Positions 17,811 through 26,752 of a DNA stretch of 60,077 nucleotides are shown here, in pieces. The stretch is taken from contig CALHGX010000035.1 in the NCBI GenBank assembly GCA_938031185.1, positions 1 through 60,077 of the forward strand. Reading direction: 5' to 3'. This DNA comes from an uncultured bacterium. Lineage in GTDB: Bacteria; Verrucomicrobiota; Kiritimatiellia; CAIKKV01; CALHGX01. Each line of letters starts with the position of its first letter. Positions within the stretch are counted from its first letter, which is position 1. A program made the translations under genes and the position numbers. The notes beneath the pieces are model-generated. The model did not search any database. It saw nothing but the letters and a program-made list of their open reading frames with translations, and was not told where the DNA came from.

Positions 17811-18917
17811 ATGGCCTTGATTGATTTCGGCGGAGAAAAAGAAACGGTCGTGACTCGCAAGGAGTTCCCGATTGCCAAGGCGCGCAAGACGCTCAAGAAC
17901 GAGACGATCGCCGTCATCGGCTACGGTGTGCAAGGGCCGGCGCAGGCCTTGAATCTCAAGGACAATGGCTTCAGGGTCATTGTCGGCCAGGATCCCCGTT
18001 TTCAGAACGATTGGAAACGCGCGGTTACGGATGGCTGGGTCCCGGGCAAGACGCTGTTTGACATTCCTGAGGCCGTACGGCGCGGTACGATCATTCAAAT
18101 GCTGGTTTCCGATGCCGCCCAGCGTCAGATTTGGCCGGTAGTCAAGGCGAACTTGAAACCGGGCGACGCGCTGTATTTCTCGCATGGTTTCTCGATCGTG
18201 TATCGCAAGCAGACCGGCGTGGTGCCGCCAAAGAACGTGGATGTCATCATGGTAGCACCCAAGGGATCGGGGACGTCCGTGCGCCGGAACTTTCTTTCCG
18301 GAGCGGGTATCAATTCGAGCTTTGCGATTGCGCAGGATGCCACCGGTCGCGCGCGGGAGCGCTGCATCGCGGTAGGCATCGGCATCGGCTCCGGCTATCT
18401 CTTCCCCACGACGTTCGAGAAGGAGGTCTATAGCGACCTGACCGGCGAACGGGGCGTGCTGATGGGGGCCCTGGCGGGCATCATGGAGGCGCAATACGAC
18501 GTGCTGCGCCAGAACGGGCATACCCCTAGCGAGGCGTTCAACGAGACGGTGGAGGAGCTGACGCAAAGCCTGATTCGTCTAGTGGACGAAAACGGCATGG
18601 ACTGGATGTACCGAAACTGCTCGGCCACGGCCCAGCGCGGCGCGTTGGACTGGAAACCGCGCTTCAAGAAGGCGGTGATGCCCGTTTTCAAGGAGCTTTA
18701 TCGCGCCGTCAAGTCGGGCAAGGAAACACGGCGGGTGTTGTCGGTCTGCGGCAAGAAGAATTATCAGAAGCAGTTGGAGAAGGAGCTGGCCGCCATTCAT
18801 AACTCGGAGATGTGGCGGGCCGGCGCCGCGGTCCGCAGCCTGCGGCCTGAAAAGAGCAGCGGAACCGCCGGGATCGCCAAAGGCGCCAAGGGCGTTGGCG
18901 GACGCACCTCCAACTGA
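17811..18917 (+). CDS. ilvC: Ketol-acid reductoisomerase
   Basis: 368 residues. The N-terminal Rossmann fold has the dinucleotide loop AVIGYGVQGPAQALNLKDNG at about 34-53. The C-terminal knotted domain carries the Mg-binding and substrate residues in YSDLTGERGVLMGALAGIMEAQYDVL (E and D positions) and NETVEELTQSL. It converts 2-acetolactate to 2,3-dihydroxyisovalerate (and the isoleucine-pathway equivalent) with NAD(P)H. The opening (LIDFGGEKETVVTRKEFP) resembles the eukaryotic/Bacteroidetes-like branch more than the short class I enzymes; that is my impression, not an alignment. No other ilv gene is adjacent. The 2-oxoacid oxidoreductase operon starts 125 bases downstream. Confidence 0.94.
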   Translation: MALIDFGGEKETVVTRKEFPIAKARKTLKNETIAVIGYGVQGPAQALNLKDNGFRVIVGQDPRFQNDWKRAVTDGWVPGKTLFDIPEAVRRGTIIQMLVSDAAQRQIWPVVKANLKPGDALYFSHGFSIVYRKQTGVVPPKNVDVIMVAPKGSGTSVRRNFLSGAGINSSFAIAQDATGRARERCIAVGIGIGSGYLFPTTFEKEVYSDLTGERGVLMGALAGIMEAQYDVLRQNGHTPSEAFNETVEELTQSLIRLVDENGMDWMYRNCSATAQRGALDWKPRFKKAVMPVFKELYRAVKSGKETRRVLSVCGKKNYQKQLEKELAAIHNSEMWRAGAAVRSLRPEKSSGTAGIAKGAKGVGGRTSN

Positions 18918-19042
18918 CGGCGGAGCTCTGCTCGGGCGCGCCGGCGCCATCTTGACGAGGGCGTATCGAGAAGCTTTCGTGTTTTCCTGCGGCGGGAAAT
19001 GGGTTTCGCCTTGGCCCTGCCTGGGCCGCGGGTGTATTATTT

Positions 19043-19279
19043 ATGCTGAAGGTGAAAGCAACGGGGCCCTTTCTGATTACCGTACACCCTGTTCGCTGCA
19101 AAGGGTGCGAGCTCTGTGTGGCGGTGTGCCCGCAGAAGGTGCTGGCCATGTCTCCATCGCTTGGCCCCCGCGGCGTTCATTTGGCTGAAGCGGTTCGCCC
19201 GCAAGACTGTACCGGTTGTCTTCAGTGCAGCGACATCTGCCCTGACGCGGCGATTGAGATCGAACAGGAGAGTACTTGA
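19043..19279 (+). CDS. 2-oxoacid:ferredoxin oxidoreductase, ferredoxin-like delta subunit
   Basis: 78 residues with two CxxCxxCxxxCP motifs, CKGCELCVAVCP and CTGCLQCSDICP, binding two [4Fe-4S] clusters. It passes electrons from the catalytic subunits to free ferredoxin. It opens a four-gene operon and abuts the alpha subunit gene with no gap. The ATG lacks a good ribosome site; a TATTAT hexamer at 19035-19040 sits only two bases upstream of it. That is too close for a standard leaderless start, so either translation begins in an unusual way or that hexamer is chance. Confidence 0.93.
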   Translation: MLKVKATGPFLITVHPVRCKGCELCVAVCPQKVLAMSPSLGPRGVHLAEAVRPQDCTGCLQCSDICPDAAIEIEQEST

Positions 19280-20383
19280 ATGGCGGCCCAGCGAGTCCTG
19301 ATGATGGGCAACGACGCCATCGGCGAGGGGGCCATTCGGGCCGGCTGTGACGCCTACTTCGGTTATCCGATTACGCCCCAGAATGAATTGACCGCCTACA
19401 TGGCCGAGCACATGCCAAAACATGGCCGGGTTTTCATTCAGGCGGAGAGCGAACTGGCCGCCATCAACATGGTGTTCGGCGCGGCGGTGGCGGGTAAGAG
19501 AGCCATGACCAGCTCGTCCTCGCCGGGCATCAGCCTCAAGCAGGAAGGGCTTTCCTATCTCGCCGGCTGTGAACTGCCGGCCGTGGTGGTCAATGTCCAG
19601 CGGGGCGGCCCCGGTTTGGGCAACATTGGTCCTGGCCAGGCGGACTACTTCCAGGCGACCAAAGGGGGTGGACACGGGGACTATCGGTTGGTGGTGTTGG
19701 CGCCGGACTCGGTTCAGGAGATGCACGATCTGACGGTGCTGGCTTTTGAGCTGGCGGATCGCTACCGCAATCCCGCGATGGTGCTGACCGATGGACGGCT
19801 CGGCCAGATGATGGAACCGCTGGTGCTGAGGGACGAACCGCCACCACGACCACCGCCCAAACCCTGGGCGCTGACCGGAGCCGCTGGCCGCGCCCCGCAG
19901 CGTGTTTGCTCGTTGCTGCTCGAGGACGGCGCGCTGGAGCGGCATAACGAGAAGATTCAACAGAAGTTGGCGGTGATTGAGCGGGAAGAGATTCGTTTTG
20001 AAGAACGCGCCACAGACGATTGCGACATCCTGCTGGTGGCGTACGGCACCAGTGCCCGCATTGCCAAGGGGGCCGTGGCGGCCGCGCGGGAAGAGGGCCT
20101 GCGCCTGGGCCTGTTCCGTCCGATCACGTTGTGGCCGTTTCCCCGGGAACCGTTGGGCGCCATGGGCCGTCGGACCGGCGTCGTATTGGTGATCGAAATG
20201 AGCGCGGGACAGATGCTCGAGGATGTGCGGCTGGCCGTGGGTGATGGCCCCGAGGTTCATTTCATAGGCCGCACCGGCGGCGGCGTGCCAGACGTGAAAA
20301 ACGTTCTCGACGTGGCGCGGCGGGTGTCCAAGCGGGGCGGCCGGGCAGACCATGCTGCCCGCACAAGGGGCGCCGGCTTGTGA
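19280..20383 (+). CDS. vorB: 2-oxoacid:ferredoxin oxidoreductase alpha subunit (VorB/KorA type)
   Basis: 367 residues. The opening is RVLMMGNDAIGEGAIRAGCD, then YFGYPITPQNELTAYMAEHM, the YPITPxxE signature of the pyrimidine-binding domain. It continues with QAESELAAINMVFGAAVAGK, SSSSPGISLKQEGLSYLAG and NVQRGGPGLGNIGPGQADYF. The C-terminal transketolase-like domain has LLVAYGTSARIAKGAVAAAR. The length and the adjoining separate ferredoxin, beta and gamma subunits fit the VorBDAC/KorABCD organisation. Neighbouring ilvC makes branched-chain 2-oxoacids plausible substrates, but 2-oxoglutarate cannot be excluded by eye. The enzyme is oxygen-sensitive and indicates ferredoxin-based anaerobic metabolism. 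Confidence 0.9.
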   Translation: MAAQRVLMMGNDAIGEGAIRAGCDAYFGYPITPQNELTAYMAEHMPKHGRVFIQAESELAAINMVFGAAVAGKRAMTSSSSPGISLKQEGLSYLAGCELPAVVVNVQRGGPGLGNIGPGQADYFQATKGGGHGDYRLVVLAPDSVQEMHDLTVLAFELADRYRNPAMVLTDGRLGQMMEPLVLRDEPPPRPPPKPWALTGAAGRAPQRVCSLLLEDGALERHNEKIQQKLAVIEREEIRFEERATDDCDILLVAYGTSARIAKGAVAAAREEGLRLGLFRPITLWPFPREPLGAMGRRTGVVLVIEMSAGQMLEDVRLAVGDGPEVHFIGRTGGGVPDVKNVLDVARRVSKRGGRADHAARTRGAGL

Positions 20384-20441
20384 CGCGAGGCCGAATGTGG
20401 CATGATGGTGATCGGCTGCCCAGGCGCAGCGGGGCAGGCAT

Positions 20442-21257
20442 ATGAACGCAACTACCCTGACGATGAGGCGGCGGGTGTTAAGCCGCAAGCCAAAAGCTCT
20501 CGCCGATGAGCCCACGCACTACTGCCCCGGTTGCGGACATGGGATTGTTCATAAGTTGATCGCCGAAGCGGTGGATCGCTTGGGTATTCGCGAGCGCACC
20601 GTCGGCATCGCGCCGGTCGGCTGCGCCGTGCTGGCTTACAACTATCTTCGCGTGGACATGACCGAAGCGGCGCACGGGCGAGTGCCGGCCGTGGCGACTG
20701 GTATCAAGCGGGTGCAACCGGACGCCATTGTGTTTGGTTATCAAGGGGATGGCGACTTGGCGGCCATTGGCATGGCCGAAACCATCCACGCGGCCAATCG
20801 CGGGGAAAACATCACCATTTTTTTCGTCAACAATTCGGTCTACGGCATGACCGGCGGCCAAATGGCGCCGACGACCTTGGAAGGACAACTGACCGCCACC
20901 TGCCCGTCGGGCCGCAACCCACTGGAAGACGGCGCGCCCATTGGCGTTTGTGAAATGCTGAACACCCTGCGGCGACCCTGGTACATTGAGCGGGTGGCGC
21001 TGGACAGCCCAGCGGGTGTCCGACGCTGCCGGCGGGCCATCCATGACGCGCTGCGCGCCCAAATGGACGGTAAGGGGTACTCATTAGTGGAGATCCTTTC
21101 CCCGTGTCCTGTTTATCTCCATCTCTCGCCGGTGGATGCGTTGCGCTTTGTGCGCGAGAAAATGGCGGCCCAGTTTCCGCCCGGTGTGTTCCGCCGCGAC
21201 GGCCACCCGGTGGGCCCCGCTCATGGGAAGCGTTCCGGCGGGGCCATGGAGTCATGA
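20442..21257 (+). CDS. vorA: 2-oxoacid:ferredoxin oxidoreductase beta subunit (TPP-binding)
   Basis: 271 residues. THYCPGCGHGIVHKL is the N-terminal cysteine motif of KorB/VorA beta subunits. FGYQGDGDLAAIGMAETIHA and FVNNSVYGMTGGQMAPTT form the GDGD...NN thiamine-diphosphate/Mg site. With VorB it carries out oxidative decarboxylation of a 2-oxoacid to the acyl-CoA. The ATG at 20442 follows a weak GGGGCAGG site, 58 bases after vorB. The stop overlaps the gamma subunit ATG by four bases. Confidence 0.92.
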   Translation: MNATTLTMRRRVLSRKPKALADEPTHYCPGCGHGIVHKLIAEAVDRLGIRERTVGIAPVGCAVLAYNYLRVDMTEAAHGRVPAVATGIKRVQPDAIVFGYQGDGDLAAIGMAETIHAANRGENITIFFVNNSVYGMTGGQMAPTTLEGQLTATCPSGRNPLEDGAPIGVCEMLNTLRRPWYIERVALDSPAGVRRCRRAIHDALRAQMDGKGYSLVEILSPCPVYLHLSPVDALRFVREKMAAQFPPGVFRRDGHPVGPAHGKRSGGAMES

Positions 21258-21826
21258 GCCTGCAACGCATACTCATGGCCGGATCCGGGGGGCAGGGCAT
21301 CGCGCTGTTGGGGCGATTTATTGCCACGGTCGCCATGAAGACCACCCCCTGCTTGACGTTTTTCCCAAGTTATGGCGCGGAAGTGCGCGGCGGCACGTCC
21401 AATTGCCAGGTCATCCTTTCCGACCACGAAATTCCTTCGCCGCTGGCCGACGAGTTCGAAGTCATGTTGCTCATGAATCAACCCAGTCTGGAGCGCTTCC
21501 TGCCCCGTTTGACCGCCGATGGAATCGCCGTCATCAATTCCTCGCTCTGCGAAATAGGGGCCGCGCCTTGCCATGTAATGGTGGCAGCCAGCGAGATGGC
21601 CGATCATCTGGGAGACGTGCGGGCGGCCAACTTCGTCATGTTGGGCGCATGGCTGGCACGACGGCCTTTGCTTTCGCCGGCCGATGTGGAGGAAGGGCTT
21701 CAATCCTTTTTCCGCGCCAAACCGCGGGCGGCCGAAATCAATGCCCAGGCCTTTCGGGCCGGGCTGGCTGCGAATCGATCGCCATGGTCGCGAGGCCACC
21801 CGCCCGCGGGATTGATCGGCCTGTAA
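21254..21826 (+). CDS. vorC: 2-oxoacid:ferredoxin oxidoreductase gamma subunit
   Basis: 190 residues from the ATG at 21254, which overlaps the beta subunit stop. The gamma-subunit pattern is clear: RILMAGSGGQGIALLGRFIA, PSYGAEVRGGTSNCQVILSD, then FEVMLLMNQPSLERFLPRL. It helps hold CoA and the catalytic subunits together. It is the last gene of the operon and converges on the phosphofructokinase gene, 65 bases away. I see no obvious terminator hairpin in that gap. Confidence 0.92.
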   Translation: MSLQRILMAGSGGQGIALLGRFIATVAMKTTPCLTFFPSYGAEVRGGTSNCQVILSDHEIPSPLADEFEVMLLMNQPSLERFLPRLTADGIAVINSSLCEIGAAPCHVMVAASEMADHLGDVRAANFVMLGAWLARRPLLSPADVEEGLQSFFRAKPRAAEINAQAFRAGLAANRSPWSRGHPPAGLIGL

Positions 21827-21891
21827 AGAGCATGCCCACGCGCCGCCGTCGGCTAGCCGGATTGAACACGGGCGGAGGTGGTGTCTCCCCC

Positions 21892-23103
21892 CTACTTGGC
21901 GCTACGGACCGGAACGCCTTTCAGTCGTCCGATCTTTGGCAGCGGCCCCGCCAGCGGCCGCGCGTAGGCCAGAAAGGCCTCTGTCACATCATTGCCGTCG
22001 GGGTGGATGAACTCATCGGGCATGTGCCGTGTTTCCTTCGCCACGCTATGCAACGGCACCGGCTCCAGCAACACGCTGTAGGTTTTGCCGGGTTTTCGCC
22101 GGATGGCGATGGACCCTGATCCGCCGCTGCGAACGGCTTCCTGAACCGCTCGAACGCCGACGGCGCGGGCTTCGCGCGCATCCACCGGCGAGGGCATACC
22201 GGGGAACGATCGTTGCAGGTAGCCGAAGGTGTCGGCCCGGACGCGGCTGATCTTGGTGCGGCTGCGGATCTGATTCGCCAGCAAATCGCCCAGCGCACCC
22301 GTGCCGCTCAACTGCACGTTGCCGTGGGAATCGGTTTCTTTTGTGAACTTCGCGGCAATGGCGGCGCCATCGGCATCGGCGATGCCTTCGGACACTGCCA
22401 CCACGCAGCGACCGAGCTTGGCATGAACCCGCTCGACATCGCTAATGAATTGGTCCATGGAAAACGGCCGTTCAGGCAGATAGATCAGATGCGGGCCGTC
22501 GTCCGGATACACACGGGCCAAGGCGGCGGCGGCGGTCAAGAAGCCGGCGTGGCGGCCCATGATTACGTTGATCTTCACACCCGGCAGTGCGCGGCTGTCC
22601 AGATTGTCGCCGATGCTGGCGCAGGCCACAAAACGGGCGGCGCTGCCGTATCCCGGCGTGTGATCGTTTTCCCGAAGATCGTTGTCAATGGTTTTGGGAA
22701 TATGGAAGCAGGCCATCTCATATCCCACCTTGCGGGCATTGTCGGCGATGATCGAAGCCGACTCGGCGGAATCGTTGCCGCCGATATAGAAGAAGTAGCG
22801 GATGTCGTAGCGGCGGAGGATGTCGAACACCCGCGCGCACTCCTCATCGGTGGGTTTTTTTCGGGCCGATCCGAGGGCGGAGGCTGGCGTCTGGGCGACG
22901 GCTTCCAGCGTGGCCTTGGATTCCTTGCGCAAATCCACAAAGGCTTCCTCCAGGATGCCTTTCATGCCGTGGCGGGCGCCGTAAATGCCGCGAATGGCAG
23001 CATGTTTCTTCGCCTCCACGATGGCGCCGACGAGGCTTTGATTGATTACAACCGTGGGCCCACCGCTTTGTCCGATGAGCATGTTACCTTTCATCTTGGA
23101 CAT
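21892..23103 (-). CDS. pfp: PPi-type 6-phosphofructokinase
   Basis: 403 residues with a GGAGGAG ribosome site. The N-terminal GQSGGPTVVINQSL is the phosphate-donor loop. YIGGNDSAESA corresponds to the GGDxS box, and FHIPKTIDNDL has Lys in place of the Gly of ATP-dependent enzymes (PGTIDND), the marker of pyrophosphate-dependent PFKs. INVIMGRHAGFLTAAAAL and DTFGYLQRSFPGM complete the family pattern. It interconverts fructose-6-phosphate and fructose-1,6-bisphosphate using PPi and is reversible, saving ATP in anaerobic glycolysis. It appears monocistronic and faces the vor operon. The donor assignment rests on the Lys residue. Confidence 0.93.
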   Translation of the reverse strand: MSKMKGNMLIGQSGGPTVVINQSLVGAIVEAKKHAAIRGIYGARHGMKGILEEAFVDLRKESKATLEAVAQTPASALGSARKKPTDEECARVFDILRRYDIRYFFYIGGNDSAESASIIADNARKVGYEMACFHIPKTIDNDLRENDHTPGYGSAARFVACASIGDNLDSRALPGVKINVIMGRHAGFLTAAAALARVYPDDGPHLIYLPERPFSMDQFISDVERVHAKLGRCVVAVSEGIADADGAAIAAKFTKETDSHGNVQLSGTGALGDLLANQIRSRTKISRVRADTFGYLQRSFPGMPSPVDAREARAVGVRAVQEAVRSGGSGSIAIRRKPGKTYSVLLEPVPLHSVAKETRHMPDEFIHPDGNDVTEAFLAYARPLAGPLPKIGRLKGVPVRSAK

Positions 23104-23571
23104 AGACGCTCCTCCAAAAACTTCACAACGGTCTTTTTCTCCCTAGGACAAGCCAACCCGGGCAGTAGTGTGCCACAACGGCTTGTTGATCTCAACAGCC
23201 ATCCAACACTGGAAATGTAGCACAATTTCTGTGCGACCGGAGAATAACGTGACGATCACCGTTTTTTTCGCACGGGGTCGTACGGCCGGGCTCTCACACG
23301 TCGCGCCCGTAAGCCATTGGGAGATGCCGCAGCCGCCGGCGAACTCGCTTTGGGCGGCAGGCGTAGGCCTACCACCGCGGTGCGGATCCGCCCTTGTTTC
23401 GCGCTTGATTCGATGGCAAAAGGCGACGGTGCCGAAGTAGGATTCGAGGCCTCTCTGGCAGGGGGCGCCGGGGCGTAACCAGGCGCAAGGAAAGAACGTG
23501 GAGCAAGCACGCGCATGCTTTGAAAAAACGCGTTTGGAGGCTGATGGAGCTGGAAGGGCGGAGCGACCGTT
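23104..23571. other. 468-base intergenic gap with no recognisable gene
   Basis: Between the 5' end of pfp and the 3' end of the radical SAM operon, both on the minus strand. It should hold the pfp promoter; I see no strong hexamer pair. Small palindromes lie in its middle: GTAGGCCTAC at 23363-23372, CCGCGG at 23375-23380 and CGGATCCG at 23383-23390. A weak four-base-pair hairpin (GTGA/TCAC, 23249-23259) precedes a T7 run at 23262-23268 on the plus strand, with no plus-strand gene nearby for it to end. Reading frames here lack ribosome sites and have low-complexity translations; I do not call them. It may be a decayed gene. Confidence 0.5.
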
Positions 23572-24717
23572 CTACTCCGTCGGTGGCAACCGTTCCATTT
23601 CGCCCCGCGCTCGCCGGAGCGCAGCCAGTCGGGCATGGGCAATCTCGCAGAAAAAGTCGATCGGCGAGTCTGGCTCCCCGGTTTCGAGCGCCGCTTGCGC
23701 CGGACACCAGAGACAAAGATTCACCAACCGGCAAACACAGCAGCGCTCGCGGAATTCCTTGCGATCGGAAACTTGGCACAAGACGGCAGGAAAGAACCGA
23801 TTCCAAGCATCGGCCAGCGAACCCCGCCGCCAGTCGTAGACAAAGTCGGGGTGGCACAGAGAAGGGCACGCGCGGAGGTGGCCATTGTAGGCCAACTCCA
23901 CGCCGATTTCGCCGATGCCGCAGCAGAACAGGCGCCCGGAGGCCTGCGGCTCGAACTCGTTGTTCAACACTCGTTCGAACTTCCCTAGCATCGCGCGCCG
24001 CCGCTCGATGTCGGCCATTTCCAAGGCCGCAATGTCCTCTGCGGGAAGCCGTTGGGCTCGAATCTCCGCGTTGCGCGCGGGGTCGCGGTCGTAGCGAAGA
24101 TGCAGGAAGGGATCGAACCGGAAGTAATCGCGCGTCCATGCGCGGCCCAGGCGGCCTATCGCTTCGGCCTCTGCCACGTTGGTTCGCATGATCATCGCTT
24201 TGACGCGAAAAGGAATGCCCGCCAACTTCAGTCGCTCCACGCCGCGCAGGGAGGCGTCAAAGGAACCTGGCACGCGGGTGACCGCTTCATACACCGCCGG
24301 CGAGGCCCCGTATAGCGTGACTTCGATGTCCCGCGGCGGATAGCGGCGAAACAATTGGGCATGCTCGTTACGGATTAGCGTCGCATTGGTGTAAAGCGAG
24401 ACAAGCAAGCCTTTGCGCTTGAGGTCCAGATAGATTTCAGGGAAATCAGGCCGGAGGAGCGGCTCGCCGCCGGTGATGGTGCACCAGAGCGCGCCCAGTT
24501 TCACGGCCTCGTCCGCGAAGCGGCCGATTTCTTCTCGTGAGAGTTCGACTTGCCGCGCTTCCGAATCGCCCGCCGGACGATTGACGTAGCAATGGCGGCA
24601 GTTCAGGTTGCAGCGCGCCGTGATCTCCAGGGAAAAATCCACCAGCTTGCGCTGCCCTTCGATTTTTTTCCACAACGGCAACCGGGACAAGGAGGTTGTG
24701 CGGACGTAGGCGGTCAT
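23572..24717 (-). CDS. Radical SAM/SPASM domain protein (third of three in the operon)
   Basis: 381 residues from the ATG at 24717, which overlaps the preceding stop (ATGA). The radical SAM cluster motif is ARCNLNCRHCYVNRP (C36, C40, C43), followed by TITGGEPLLRP for SAM binding. The C-terminal third is cysteine-rich in the SPASM pattern (RLFCCGIG, RACPSLCHPDF, ERCCVCRLVNLCLWCP, FFCEIAHARL), binding auxiliary Fe-S clusters. SPASM enzymes mostly modify peptides or enzyme side chains. It is clearly paralogous to the other two here: all three have an ING/NRPA-like loop after the cluster motif and a Pro-(V/I)-(E/D)-(Y/F)-(F/L)-C motif near the end. Substrate unknown. Confidence 0.9.
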   Translation of the reverse strand: MTAYVRTTSLSRLPLWKKIEGQRKLVDFSLEITARCNLNCRHCYVNRPAGDSEARQVELSREEIGRFADEAVKLGALWCTITGGEPLLRPDFPEIYLDLKRKGLLVSLYTNATLIRNEHAQLFRRYPPRDIEVTLYGASPAVYEAVTRVPGSFDASLRGVERLKLAGIPFRVKAMIMRTNVAEAEAIGRLGRAWTRDYFRFDPFLHLRYDRDPARNAEIRAQRLPAEDIAALEMADIERRRAMLGKFERVLNNEFEPQASGRLFCCGIGEIGVELAYNGHLRACPSLCHPDFVYDWRRGSLADAWNRFFPAVLCQVSDRKEFRERCCVCRLVNLCLWCPAQAALETGEPDSPIDFFCEIAHARLAALRRARGEMERLPPTE

Positions 24718-26720
24718 GAAGATATCCCGCTTTGGGCATGACGGCGCCATTCCGCTTCGAGCAGACCCACCGCGGCGCCGCTCAAATCATACTCCAAAAC
24801 GTAGAAGGGTGTTTCGCGAAGCAGTTGTTCCGCCAGTCGCAGGGTCCGATCCCACCAGTTCGCCGTCATGAGCGGCTTGATGACGCAAGGCAGGAGGCGC
24901 CGCATGATGTCGGCCGGCTCGACGAGCCGAATCAGGCGATTGCCGTCTGCATGCCGCAGAAAAATGAGACCGCCCAGCGGCGCGGATTTGGGGGAGACCT
25001 GCGGTATTTCGCCGTGGCTCCAGCAGCCGTGCGCCCGAAATCCGTCCGGCCAGCGGCGCACGATCATCCGGTCGTCGGTCAGCCATTCCGCCCGTTCGGA
25101 CGTCATGCGCATCATGGTGGATTTGCCGGCTTCGGAGTGGCCGACGAAAAGGGCCGCGCGACCGTGCAGGATTACCCCGCTGGCGTGCAGCAGGCACCCC
25201 CCTCGCTCCGCCAGCAAGGGCGCCAGCAGAATCTGATCGGTGCTGAAGAGCGTGAGGGCGGCAATGTGGCCTTGACGGAAGCGTTGATCGTCGCGGTGGT
25301 AAATGCGCGCGCGCCGGTAGTCGTGGCTGAACACGGCCACTTGGTAGGGGCTTGCCGAGTTGTTGAGATCGTCGCAGATGTAAATCCATGCCCCGCCTTT
25401 GCGATAAATGCGCCAGGGGGGCCGCGCATACAGCGCCTCGCCCAGCGAAAACCGCTCCAGCGGCGGCAGTGCGAAATGGTGACGCAAAACAATGAGATCA
25501 TCCGCAACGGTGTCGGTTTCGAACAGCTGGAATTTCTCTGAGAGCGTGTGGGGCTCGAATGGCATGTCTGAATCCACCTGCCACGTCATGCCGGCGATCT
25601 GGAACCGTCGCCGATGACGCTGCGCCCATTCTTCGCGGCGGGCTTTCGCATCACGGGCGGCGCGGCAAAGGTATTCCACTGGCGCTCCGTACCGCCGGTG
25701 TTCGAGGTAGCCATATACCGGGCACCAGCGGCAGTCCGACCGCAGCGCGCACGCCCCGCAATGCGCAAGGTATTCGGCGCCGCCGCGAATTCGTCCCGCC
25801 GCCTCAGGCAGAAATCGTTCCCAGCCCTGTTCAAACGAGCCTTGGCGCAGGTCGTAACGCAACGCGGGATCCTGTATGAACACGCAAAATGCCATTCGGC
25901 CGTAGGGGTCTACGTGAAAACTCTGGTTATGCCGCATGCAGCCGGCAAACACCCTGTCGCCGTCATCCGCTGACCGCGGTCCTCCACAGAGCGGTTCATG
26001 AGCGGCCCGATCGTCGCTCCACGTCACGTCGGGCGGATCCAGTTCGGCCACGCTTTCCGGCGGCAGCCGTTGAGCGCGGATTTCCTCATTGCGGCTCGGA
26101 TTGCCGGAAGCGGACAGGTATAACCAGGCGGCGCCGATGCGGACGTGAGGGCTTAGGGATTCGGCCAATCCCAGCATTCGGCGGTATTCGTGGAAATTGT
26201 CCCGCAGGGGAATCACCTGCACGGTGAACGGCGTGCCCGCCTCGCGCAGGTAGCGGAACCCGGCCATCGTGCGCTCGAAAGAACCCGGCGAACGGGTGAT
26301 GTGGTCATGAACCGCCGCCGTGGCGCCGTAGAGCGCGACGAACAGCGAGCCGTTGCGGCGCAGTTTTCCAGCGAGCGCCGGCGTGATCAGTGTTCCGTTC
26401 GTGTTGAGAATGTAGCCGGCGCAGCGGCGAGTGGCATAGTCAAAGATATCCCAGAAGTCAGGCCGCAAAAGCGGCTCGCCGCCGGAAAAATACCACTGGC
26501 GGCAGCCCATCCGGCGCGCCTCATCCACCAGATGATGCCATTCGTCGGTGGTGAGTTCTTCAGCGTCCGCCAAGGGGCCGGATGGAGGACTGATCCAGCA
26601 ATGCCGGCAGCGGTTGTTGCAGCGGTAGGTCAGGTCCAGCGCCCCTTCCAAAGGCAAACGCGGAAAGCCCGCGCCGCCGCTGGCCTTCCAAATAGCCCCT
26701 TGGTCAGCAAAATGCCCCAT
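24714..26720 (-). CDS. Radical SAM/SPASM enzyme fused to an HprK-like kinase domain
   Basis: 668 residues. Residues 1-370 are a radical SAM/SPASM enzyme: cluster motif TYRCNNRCRHCW (C34, C38, C41), SGGEPLLRP at 79-87, and SPASM cysteines at about 245, 261, 279, 321, 324, 330, 333 and 352. Residues about 375-668 form a second domain with a P-loop GHSEAGKST (527-535) preceded by CLLHASGVILHGRAALFV and followed by a DD pair at 549-550. This is the layout of HPr-kinase-related (PEPCK-fold) kinases found in peptide-modification clusters. Seen: both domains in one unbroken frame. Inferred: the protein both modifies and phosphorylates (or uses ATP on) the same substrate. I know of no characterised protein with this architecture. 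Confidence 0.88.
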   Translation of the reverse strand: MGHFADQGAIWKASGGAGFPRLPLEGALDLTYRCNNRCRHCWISPPSGPLADAEELTTDEWHHLVDEARRMGCRQWYFSGGEPLLRPDFWDIFDYATRRCAGYILNTNGTLITPALAGKLRRNGSLFVALYGATAAVHDHITRSPGSFERTMAGFRYLREAGTPFTVQVIPLRDNFHEYRRMLGLAESLSPHVRIGAAWLYLSASGNPSRNEEIRAQRLPPESVAELDPPDVTWSDDRAAHEPLCGGPRSADDGDRVFAGCMRHNQSFHVDPYGRMAFCVFIQDPALRYDLRQGSFEQGWERFLPEAAGRIRGGAEYLAHCGACALRSDCRWCPVYGYLEHRRYGAPVEYLCRAARDAKARREEWAQRHRRRFQIAGMTWQVDSDMPFEPHTLSEKFQLFETDTVADDLIVLRHHFALPPLERFSLGEALYARPPWRIYRKGGAWIYICDDLNNSASPYQVAVFSHDYRRARIYHRDDQRFRQGHIAALTLFSTDQILLAPLLAERGGCLLHASGVILHGRAALFVGHSEAGKSTMMRMTSERAEWLTDDRMIVRRWPDGFRAHGCWSHGEIPQVSPKSAPLGGLIFLRHADGNRLIRLVEPADIMRRLLPCVIKPLMTANWWDRTLRLAEQLLRETPFYVLEYDLSGAAVGLLEAEWRRHAQSGISS

Positions 26721-26752
26721 AGGTTTATTGTCTCACTTGGCGGAAACGCATG

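Noticed and set aside
19035-19040. TATTAT just before the vorD start, considered as a leaderless promoter
   Set aside because: It is only two bases from the ATG, which would place +1 inside the coding sequence; the -35 match (TTGGCC, 18-base spacer) is weak.
19037-20515. A 492-codon minus-strand frame opposite vorD and vorB
   Set aside because: Both genes on the plus strand have complete cofactor motifs; this frame is a His/Arg-rich shadow.
23249-23268. GTGA/TCAC hairpin followed by T7, considered as a terminator
   Set aside because: The stem is only four base pairs and no plus-strand gene ends nearby.
23256-23642. A 128-codon minus-strand frame near the 3' end of the radical SAM operon, considered as a precursor protein
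   Set aside because: It begins inside the radical SAM gene in another frame, is Pro/Ala/Arg low complexity, and has no ribosome site or leader-like region.
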